This document shows positions 7,024 to 11,836 of a stretch of 11,836 bases of DNA, piece after piece. The position numbers and the translations under genes were made by a program. The stretch lies in contig WTGT01000143.1 of assembly GCA_011523445.1 (NCBI GenBank), positions 1 to 11,836 of the forward strand, given 5' to 3'. Each line of letters starts with the position of its first letter. Within the stretch, counting starts at the first letter, position 1. Source of the DNA: Paracoccaceae bacterium. GTDB taxonomy: Bacteria > Pseudomonadota > Alphaproteobacteria > Rhodobacterales > Rhodobacteraceae. The notes under the pieces were generated by a model. That model did no database searches. It had not been told where the DNA came from and saw only the letters and a program-made list of their open reading frames with translations.

Positions 7024-8025
7024 TCAGATGGTTTTTCCCAATTCTAGGGTGACATCAATCATCCTGTTCGAAAATCCCCATTCATTATCATACCAACTTA
7101 GAATTCGACAAAAGGTACCATCCATGACCCTGGTTTGATCCATGTGAAAGATGGAAGAATGATTGTCGTGATTGAAATCGATTGAAACATTTGGCTGATC
7201 CGTATAGCCCAAAATACCATTCAAGGCACCTTCAGCTGCTGTTCGGATACTCTCATTGATTTCTTCAGGTGAAGTAATTCTTGATGATTCAAACTTGAAA
7301 TCCACTACTGAAACATTCGGGGTAGGGACCCTTATGGCCACTCCATCCAATTTGCCCTTCAATTCGGGTAAGACAAGCCCGACAGCACGAGCAGCACCTG
7401 TCGTTGTAGGAATCATTGACATTGCCGCAGCCCTAGCCCTGTATGGATCCTTGTGAATGGCATCAAGCGTTGGTTGGTCACCCGTATAGGAATGGATGGT
7501 TGTCATGAAGCCGCGATTTATCCCGATTGCATCATTAATCACCTTTACCACAGGCGAAAGGCAGTTTGTGGTACATGAAGCGTTCGATATAACCTGATCG
7601 CCATTTTCCAGTATCTGATGATTTACACCGAATACAATGGTCTTATCAGCATCTGTGCAGGGAGCAGATACGATGACTTTACTTGATCCATTCTGCAAAT
7701 GGCGTGCTGCTGCATTCCTGCTGGTGAATATTCCCGTACACTCAAGGGCTATGTCAACATTTTGCCACGGCAGATTTTCGGGTTCACGAACAGCCGATAC
7801 AATAGGTTTGTGAGAATTAACTACCAGATGTTCACCACTTACTGACACATCACCCTGGAACCGCCCATGAATGGAGTCGAATTTAAACAGATGCGCCAGT
7901 TGATCAATGCTGCTCAGATCATTGATACCGACAACCTCGATTTCCTTTGTTCCGGATTCCACTATGGCCCTAAAAACATTTCTTCCTATTCTCCCAAAAC
8001 CATTTATTCCTACTTTTATGGCCAT
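7024..8025 (-). CDS. gap: Glyceraldehyde-3-phosphate dehydrogenase, type I
   Basis: The enzyme oxidises and phosphorylates glyceraldehyde 3-phosphate to 1,3-bisphosphoglycerate with reduction of NAD. Its 333 residues are the usual length. The Rossmann motif is INGFGRIGR (7-15), and an Asp follows at 36 (INDL), as in NAD-preferring forms. The catalytic Cys151 is in SNASCTTNCLSP and its partner His178 in TTIHSYTGDQ. The substrate-binding block RARAAAMSMIPTTTGAA (196-212) and the C-terminal WYDNEWGFSNRM (311-322) are intact. The ATG at 8023-8025 has GGAG 6 nt upstream. The gene lies 93 bp after tkt and 68 bp before pgk, and I see no clear promoter of its own in the 93-bp gap. Confidence 0.97.
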   Translation of the reverse strand: MAIKVGINGFGRIGRNVFRAIVESGTKEIEVVGINDLSSIDQLAHLFKFDSIHGRFQGDVSVSGEHLVVNSHKPIVSAVREPENLPWQNVDIALECTGIFTSRNAAARHLQNGSSKVIVSAPCTDADKTIVFGVNHQILENGDQVISNASCTTNCLSPVVKVINDAIGINRGFMTTIHSYTGDQPTLDAIHKDPYRARAAAMSMIPTTTGAARAVGLVLPELKGKLDGVAIRVPTPNVSVVDFKFESSRITSPEEINESIRTAAEGALNGILGYTDQPNVSIDFNHDNHSSIFHMDQTRVMDGTFCRILSWYDNEWGFSNRMIDVTLELGKTI

Positions 8026-8118
8026 TCATATCTCCATTTTAAAATCTAGTTCAATCACTTCATTCAGTTGAAAAATTGATTAAAGCGAACAGGTCAAGAA
8101 GCGTTTTTTCAAAATTGT

Positions 8119-8733
8119 TTAAAGCAATTCCTTGACCTGATTTACAATGTTTTTACTTGTTATGCCAAAATGACCATATGCATCGTTGGCCGGGGCAGAG
8201 ACACCAAATGTTGACATGCCAATAAAGGAAGATCTGTTCTCATTTCCCCTGAAACCAAACAACCAACGTTCCCATCCGTTTTGTATGCCAGCCTCTATAC
8301 CAATCCGTACCGCTTTGCCAGGTCCCAAAACCCTTTGTTGATAGGCCTTGTCTTGCCTGGAGAACAATTCCCAACATGGCATGGAAACAACCCGGACCCC
8401 GATGCCTTCACCTTGGAGAATTTCACGTGCCTCCATGGCTATGGAAACGTCCGAACCGGTAGCCAGCAGAACGGCATCCTTTGAACCCTTGTAATCAGCA
8501 AGGACATAAGCACCTCTGGAGGTCAGATTACTTCGAGTATGCCTTACTCTCAATGTAGGAAGTGATTGCCTGGATAAAGCCAGAATGGAAGGGGTTTTCG
8601 TTTGCTTCAGGGCAATTTCCCAAGCCTCAGCAGTTTCGACTGTATCACAAGGTCTAAAAACCAGCAGATTTGGTGTGGACCTCAACATGCTCAGATGTTC
8701 AACAGGCTGGTGAGTAGGTCCATCTTCCCCCAA
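8119..8733 (-). CDS. tkt: Transketolase C-terminal reading frame
   Basis: This is the downstream part of the split transketolase. The frame holding conserved sequence actually begins before 8733, with the residues HDSIG. It carries GEDGPTHQPVEHL (the substrate-binding Asp and His equivalent to E. coli Asp469 and His473), SRQSLP, and the third-domain blocks ATGSDVSIAMEA, RVVSMPCWELF and SAPANDAYGHFGIT. The end KNIVNQVKELL is typical of full-length enzymes. The only start codon at its head is a TTG inside conserved sequence, with no Shine-Dalgarno, so separate translation is not expected. The fragment contains no thiamine-diphosphate motif and could not act alone. Confidence 0.85.
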   Translation of the reverse strand: MGEDGPTHQPVEHLSMLRSTPNLLVFRPCDTVETAEAWEIALKQTKTPSILALSRQSLPTLRVRHTRSNLTSRGAYVLADYKGSKDAVLLATGSDVSIAMEAREILQGEGIGVRVVSMPCWELFSRQDKAYQQRVLGPGKAVRIGIEAGIQNGWERWLFGFRGNENRSSFIGMSTFGVSAPANDAYGHFGITSKNIVNQVKELL

Positions 8734-10139
8734 TCCGATTGAATCATGGTCAGAACATATATGACTGGCAGTTCCATCAAGGCGGACAGTCTGATCGAAG
8801 GTCGTGCATAATCGGCAAAACAGAGGAAAGTTCCACCATAGGGACGTAAGCCTCCATGCAGGATCATGCCATTCATTGCTGCCGCCATGGCGTGTTCACG
8901 AATACCATAGTGAATATACCTGCTACCGGTATCACTTTCACTGAAAACTCCCAAATCGGCTGTTCTGGTATTGTTGGAACCGGTCAAATCCGCTGATCCA
9001 CCAATCATTTCAGGAAAAATTGGATTCAATCCATTGAGAACGATTTCCGAGGATTTTCTGGTAGCTACCTTTGCTGCTTCAGATGATGCCTTTTTCTTGA
9101 TCCTGTCAATGGTCGCTGTAAAGCGCTTGGGTAATTCACCAGCATACATACGTTCAAAATCCCGGCGTTTACCTGCACCTAAGCTGGCAAGATTTTTCTG
9201 CCAGACTTCCCTTTCTGCTTTTCCTTTTTGGCCAATTGCCCGCCAGGTTTTTAGACAATCCTCAGGAATGACAAAAGGTTCGTGCTTCCAACCGTAGAAT
9301 TCCCTGGCCTTCTGAATTTCCTTATCTCCCAGTGGAGAACCATGTGAAGATGCTGTCCCCTGTTTGTTTGGAGCTCCAAAACCAATAACGGTTCGACAGG
9401 AGATCAGGGTAGGTCTTGATGACCTCCTTGCTTCATTCAGTCTGGAATCGATTACCTCCGGATTATGCCCGTCACAATCAAGAACTGTCCAACCCGAGGC
9501 TTCGAACCGCTTGCCCTGATTAGTTTTATCACTCAAGGCGATCGAACCGTCAATCGTTATTTCATTATTGTCCCAAAGGACGACAAGGTTTGATAAATTC
9601 AATTTGCCTGCCAAGCTGATTGCCTCTTGGCTCAAACCTTCCATTAAACAACCGTCACCAGCCAGAACATAAGTATTGTGGTTAATTATTTTCTTGCCAA
9701 ATTTCTTGCTAAGATATGCTTCCGCAATGGCAAATCCTACGCCATTGGCCAATCCTTGACCAAGGGGACCTGTCGTTGTTTCAATGCCAGCTTCTTGGAA
9801 TTTTTCTGGGTGTCCGGCCGTATGGAAACCAATTTGTCGAAAATTTTTCAATTGTTCGAGGGTTATTTCCGAATATCCTGTGAGATATAGAAGGGAATAC
9901 AACAACATCGACCCGTGCCCGGCTGAAAGAATAAATCTGTCCCGGTCTGGCCAAGTTGGATTGCCGGCATCAAATTTCAGATGGTTCTTGAATAGTACTG
10001 TTGCAACATCAGCCATGCCCATGGGCATTCCTGGATGACCCGAATTGGCTTTTTGAACCGCATCCATTGAAAGAACCCTGATGGCATTCGATAAATGCCA
10101 GTGTTCTGGAAATCTGGCTTTGTAGGTGGATACTTCCAT
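8691..10139 (-). CDS. tkt: Transketolase N-terminal reading frame
   Basis: This is the upstream part of the split transketolase (482 codons, of which the first 464 are genuine). The thiamine-diphosphate domain shows SGHPG (His35), SAGHGS (His75), GPLGQG (124-129), and GDGCLMEGLSQEA (161-173) ending at DNNEI. The pyrimidine-binding domain shows SADLTGSNNT (382-391) and GIREHAM (412-418), with the catalytic Glu415 matching E. coli Glu411. The last 18 residues (from MIQSDWGK) fit nothing in the family and come from the shifted frame. The ATG at 10137-10139 is preceded by a weak AGGGA about 9 nt upstream. It is the first gene of the minus-strand carbon-metabolism cluster. Confidence 0.88.
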   Translation of the reverse strand: MEVSTYKARFPEHWHLSNAIRVLSMDAVQKANSGHPGMPMGMADVATVLFKNHLKFDAGNPTWPDRDRFILSAGHGSMLLYSLLYLTGYSEITLEQLKNFRQIGFHTAGHPEKFQEAGIETTTGPLGQGLANGVGFAIAEAYLSKKFGKKIINHNTYVLAGDGCLMEGLSQEAISLAGKLNLSNLVVLWDNNEITIDGSIALSDKTNQGKRFEASGWTVLDCDGHNPEVIDSRLNEARRSSRPTLISCRTVIGFGAPNKQGTASSHGSPLGDKEIQKAREFYGWKHEPFVIPEDCLKTWRAIGQKGKAEREVWQKNLASLGAGKRRDFERMYAGELPKRFTATIDRIKKKASSEAAKVATRKSSEIVLNGLNPIFPEMIGGSADLTGSNNTRTADLGVFSESDTGSRYIHYGIREHAMAAAMNGMILHGGLRPYGGTFLCFADYARPSIRLSALMELPVIYVLTMIQSDWGKMDLLTSLLNI

Positions 10140-10254
10140 AAAATCACTTCCCTGTAATTTAACATTAGAAAAAAGAAGTTTCGTTAAATTGTTTCTGTTG
10201 TGAAAATAAGGGAAATAATCTTAATCTAAAGGTGTGAATTTGAAATTTAGATGA

Positions 10255-10315
10255 AATACACTGGATAATCGAATACACTCTGGTTCTTCAAAAGGGATAT
10301 CGAGAATCAGTGTAT
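10255..10315. repeat. ATACACT repeats (two direct, one inverted)
   Basis: AATACACT occurs at 10255-10262 and 10272-10279, exactly 17 bp apart. The inverted form AGTGTAT occurs at 10309-10315. The first and third copies form an 8-bp perfect inverted repeat (ATACACTG at 10256-10263, CAGTGTAT at 10308-10315). They lie upstream of both tkt and the zapA promoter. A regulator site is possible but is inferred only from repetition. Confidence 0.35.
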
Positions 10316-10343
10316 CCAAATCCTATATGAACTTTCGGCAACT

Positions 10344-10372
10344 TTGACTATGGTTAGGTTTTTACATAGAAT
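10344..10372 (+). promoter_or_regulatory. Sigma70-like promoter for the coiled-coil gene and zapA
   Basis: TTGACT at 10344-10349 (5 of 6 consensus bases) is followed by an optimal 17-bp spacer and TAGAAT at 10367-10372 (5 of 6). Transcription would begin near 10379, about 50 nt before the first ATG. This is the best promoter match I found in the window. Confidence 0.6.
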
Positions 10373-10430
10373 AGATAGTTAAATAAATTTGAACCTGTTG
10401 TTTTTTTGGTAACATTAAACCTGACAAATC

Positions 10431-10802
10431 ATGGCTGAAGATTTCGAGGAATACATAAATCGATTACAGGGTGCTCTTGAGGAAATCATACAGGGTGCTG
10501 ATCATAAATTGCAGGTGGCAAGTCAAAGAATTTTTGAGATAGAACTGCAATTGGAAAGCGAACGGGCGAACAACAAGGAACTCCAAAAAAATCTTTCTCA
10601 GATTGCCGACTCAGTTAACCAGGTTCCTGATAAGCAGTTGCAGAAAAAAATAAGTGAATATCAGACAAGGGAAAAAAAACTTCAGCAGGAAATTGTAACA
10701 CTACAGTCCGAACTTGACTCTGTCCAAAGTTCCAGAAACAAGGACAGGGAGGATTTACAATCTATATTGACTGAGTTCAAGGGCATGCTGGATCAGATAT
10801 AA
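10431..10802 (+). CDS. Small coiled-coil protein upstream of zapA
   Basis: This 123-residue acidic, highly charged protein has no cysteine or tryptophan, no signal peptide and no membrane segment. Most of it, about residues 25-118, is predicted by eye to be coiled coil, with heptad patterns such as LQVASQRIFEIELQLESE and KKLQQEIVTLQSELDSVQ. A possible break lies around the Pro at residue 66. It ends 1 bp before the zapA start and must be co-transcribed with it. Small coiled-coil proteins next to zapA are common: the ZapB-like TIGR02449 family in gammaproteobacteria and DUF4164 proteins in alphaproteobacteria. By position and shape this is likely such a partner, perhaps a ZapA- or divisome-associated protein, but I cannot assign the family from sequence alone. 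No clear Shine-Dalgarno precedes the ATG. Confidence 0.75.
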   Translation: MAEDFEEYINRLQGALEEIIQGADHKLQVASQRIFEIELQLESERANNKELQKNLSQIADSVNQVPDKQLQKKISEYQTREKKLQQEIVTLQSELDSVQSSRNKDREDLQSILTEFKGMLDQI

Positions 10803-10803
10803 A

Positions 10804-11106
10804 ATGGGTAACTCAAACATTTTGCTAGAAGTCAGGGTAGGTAGAAAAAAGCTTGCCATCACGTGTGATGAAGATGAAGCGAGTGCCGTTTCGCAGGCCT
10901 CTAAGAGATTTCAGAACGAAATCAATAAACTTGGAGAAACACTCCCGAGCGAGAGTCCCCAGAACCGAATTTTAATTGCCGGCATAAATATCGCCGACTC
11001 TTTGAACAAGATTGAAATGCAACCCCGTGTAAGGGAAGGGTTGGTCAACCAGGTAAAGGATTTAGTTGAAAAAGCCGAGGAAGCTGCTTCAAGATTCAAA
11101 AATTAA
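10804..11106 (+). CDS. zapA: Cell division protein ZapA
   Basis: ZapA is a small cytoplasmic protein that binds FtsZ and cross-links its protofilaments at the division ring. The 100-residue length is typical. The N-terminal beta-rich segment LLEVRVGRKKLAITCDEDEASAV (in two parts, about 7-29) matches the family's strand-loop pattern ending in a conserved C-D-E/D stretch. The central helix contains RILIAGINIADSL (55-67), equivalent to the family's R-x-L-x-x-A-x-N-x-A-D pattern. A C-terminal helix (about 76-98) would form the dimer/tetramer coiled coil. The gene starts 1 bp after the upstream coiled-coil gene and has only weak Shine-Dalgarno sequence, suggesting translational coupling. In many proteobacteria 6S RNA and a formyltetrahydrofolate cyclo-ligase gene follow zapA; here only 27 bp separate it from the convergent glutaredoxin gene. 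Confidence 0.82.
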   Translation: MGNSNILLEVRVGRKKLAITCDEDEASAVSQASKRFQNEINKLGETLPSESPQNRILIAGINIADSLNKIEMQPRVREGLVNQVKDLVEKAEEAASRFKN

Positions 11107-11133
11107 CGACTCAGGCTTGATCTTGTGATTCAA

Positions 11134-11499
11134 TCAGGAATTATGCTCTCTTATCGTTTTAGCGGCCGTTTGATCAAAAGGAATTTCCTTTTCCTGAAAT
11201 AGTTGGTCAAGTTCGCCAGAAAGGGTCATTTCTGTAACTATATCGCAACCGCCTATAAATTCCCCCTTGACATAAAGTTGGGGTATGGTTGGCCAGTCAG
11301 AGAAAGACTTGATACCCTCCCTGATATTATTGTCGGCCAGAACATTCACATCCTGATATTCAACATTCAGGTAGTTCAATACTCCTGCAACCCTTGATGA
11401 AAATCCACATTGTGGCGTGTTTTTTGTTCCCTTCATGAACAATACCACATCTGAACTATCGACGGTTTCCTGTAATACTTTGCTGGTTTCCTGATCCAT
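11134..11499 (-). CDS. grxD: Monothiol glutaredoxin, Grx4 family (CGFS type)
   Basis: Monothiol CGFS glutaredoxins bind a glutathione-ligated [2Fe-2S] cluster, alone or with BolA proteins, and help in iron-sulfur cluster delivery and iron regulation. The 121 residues show the cluster-binding active site CGFS (31-34) preceded by the conserved Lys23 (FMKGTKNTPQ). The glutathione-binding segments are WPTIPQLYVKGEF (69-81) and GGCDI (83-87). There is no second active-site cysteine of the dithiol type. The bolA gene lies directly upstream with a 5-bp gap, supporting a BolA-Grx pair. The extension after GELDQLF (to residue 121) is a little longer than the core fold. It converges with zapA. Confidence 0.95.
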   Translation of the reverse strand: MDQETSKVLQETVDSSDVVLFMKGTKNTPQCGFSSRVAGVLNYLNVEYQDVNVLADNNIREGIKSFSDWPTIPQLYVKGEFIGGCDIVTEMTLSGELDQLFQEKEIPFDQTAAKTIREHNS

Positions 11500-11504
11500 A
11501 ACCT

Positions 11505-11747
11505 TTACTCCGGTGCTTTTGTGGTTAATGCCAAGGCATGCAATTCGCCATTTGAGCCATCCATCTTGCCTTTCAAGGCCGCATAAACAGCCCGTTGTTG
11601 TTGTACTCTGTTCTTGCCCCTGAAACTTTCATCAATGACCACGGCAGAATAATGATTGCCATCGCCAGCTAAATCCCTGATGGTGATTTCAGCATCAGGG
11701 AAAGCCGATCTAATGAGTTCCTCTAATTCATTTTGTGAAATGGCCAT
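11505..11747 (-). CDS. bolA: BolA family protein
   Basis: BolA-family proteins have a small class II KH-like fold and form [2Fe-2S]-bridged heterodimers with monothiol glutaredoxins; some also act as DNA-binding regulators. The 80 residues include DGNHYSAVVIDESFRGKNRVQQQRAVYAALK (in two parts, 29-59), the most conserved helix-turn-strand block. The C-terminal conserved His70 in GELHAL is the expected cluster ligand. His32 in NHY is the position that varies with subtype and can also take part in cluster binding. The short length and this block place it with the BolA2/IbaG-like branch more than with the longer E. coli BolA. It precedes grxD by 5 bp. The ATG is poorly served by a Shine-Dalgarno sequence. 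Confidence 0.92.
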   Translation of the reverse strand: MAISQNELEELIRSAFPDAEITIRDLAGDGNHYSAVVIDESFRGKNRVQQQRAVYAALKGKMDGSNGELHALALTTKAPE

Positions 11748-11767
11748 ATCTACTATTTAACAATTAA

Positions 11768-11795
11768 ACTATAGGTAGTTTAGAACTTTCGTGAA
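11768..11795 (-). promoter_or_regulatory. Candidate promoter for bolA-grxD
   Basis: Read on the minus strand, TTCACG (11795-11790, 4 of 6 consensus bases) and TATAGT (11773-11768, 5 of 6) are separated by 16 bp. The start of transcription would be near 11761, about 14 nt before the bolA ATG. The short leader would fit the weak ribosome binding site. This is a tentative call. Confidence 0.35.
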
Positions 11796-11836
11796 GTGTA
11801 ATAATAACTTCAAAATGTATATGAATACCATTTAGG

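Larger units (their letters stand above)
8119..10139 (-). pseudogene. tkt: Transketolase, interrupted by a one-base frameshift
   Basis: Transketolase moves two-carbon ketol units between sugar phosphates in the non-oxidative pentose phosphate pathway. The N-terminal frame (10139-8691) and C-terminal frame (8733-8119) join into one protein of about 673 residues, the normal family size (655-670). The family sequence requires VLT followed directly by HDSIGLGEDGPTH. The DNA gives VLT in one frame and HDSIGLGEDG in the next, so a single C appears to be missing where ACC CAT would be expected, at about 8747/8748. Both halves are otherwise well conserved and free of other stops. This argues for a sequencing/assembly error or a very recent mutation rather than old decay. 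As it stands, the ribosome would add 18 foreign residues after residue 464 and stop, losing the C-terminal part of the active site. No classical slippery heptamer is visible, so programmed frameshifting is unlikely but not excluded. Confidence 0.85.
10140..10430. other. Divergent intergenic region between tkt and the zapA operon
   Basis: This 291-bp AT-rich stretch has no credible gene. It contains a good promoter reading toward the zapA pair and three copies of the heptamer ATACACT, two direct and one inverted. The promoter of the minus-strand tkt cluster must lie here too, but I could not find a convincing -35/-10 pair in that direction. Confidence 0.55.

Noticed and set aside
8727..8731. 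A run of five C (G on the coding strand) as the site of the tkt frameshift
   Set aside because: The correct frame must already be in use at HDSIG, which lies upstream of this run. The break is therefore at the ACC|CAT position about 17 nt earlier, not at the homopolymer.
11107..11133. 6S RNA gene downstream of zapA, as in many proteobacteria
   Set aside because: Only 27 bp separate zapA from the convergent glutaredoxin gene, far too short for 6S RNA.
1..11836. CRISPR array, insertion sequence, integrase, toxin-antitoxin or phage genes
   Set aside because: I saw no regularly spaced repeats, terminal inverted repeats, target duplications or recombinase motifs. All sizeable reading frames are explained by the genes listed.

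Overview
The window looks like a stretch of alphaproteobacterial chromosome with moderate, somewhat AT-rich base composition (judged by eye). The evidence is the tkt-gap-pgk cluster, an ftsB gene directly before pdhA, a pyruvate dehydrogenase E1-beta subunit carrying its own N-terminal lipoyl domain, a ZapA gene paired with a small coiled-coil gene, and a bolA-monothiol glutaredoxin pair. The GAPDH and PGK sequences also read like alphaproteobacterial versions. I cannot name the genus from the sequence alone.

Layout. Positions 1-527 (minus strand) are the start of a large type I polyketide synthase, cut by the window edge inside its first ketosynthase domain. A 376-bp gap follows, with a 16-bp perfect palindrome and a plausible promoter for the divergent serine acetyltransferase gene cysE (904-1713, plus). 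Convergent with cysE is a long minus-strand cluster, in transcription order tkt (10139-8119), gap, pgk, ftsB, pdhA, pdhB, pdhC (ends 1725), with gaps of 93, 68, 9, 38, 40 and 2 bp. Divergent from tkt, across a 291-bp gap with a good sigma70-like promoter, are a small coiled-coil protein gene and zapA (10431-11106, plus). Convergent with these are bolA and a CGFS monothiol glutaredoxin gene (11747-11134, minus).

How it works together. The cluster encodes carbon flow from pentose/triose phosphates (transketolase), through GAPDH and phosphoglycerate kinase, and, after enzymes encoded elsewhere, from pyruvate to acetyl-CoA (E1-alpha, E1-beta, E2). The divisome protein FtsB is embedded in the middle. 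Enolase, pyruvate kinase and the E3 subunit (lpd) are not in the window. The ZapA pair adds a second cell-division element. BolA-Grx belongs to iron-sulfur/iron handling, and CysE feeds cysteine synthesis.

The main anomaly is a one-base frameshift in tkt at about 8747/8748. It splits an otherwise well-preserved transketolase into two overlapping reading frames just before a conserved active-site His. It may be a sequencing error, a recent mutation or, less likely, recoding. Apart from this, the polyketide synthase edge and a few short repeats, the window is ordinary housekeeping DNA. I did not find a convincing new biological system.
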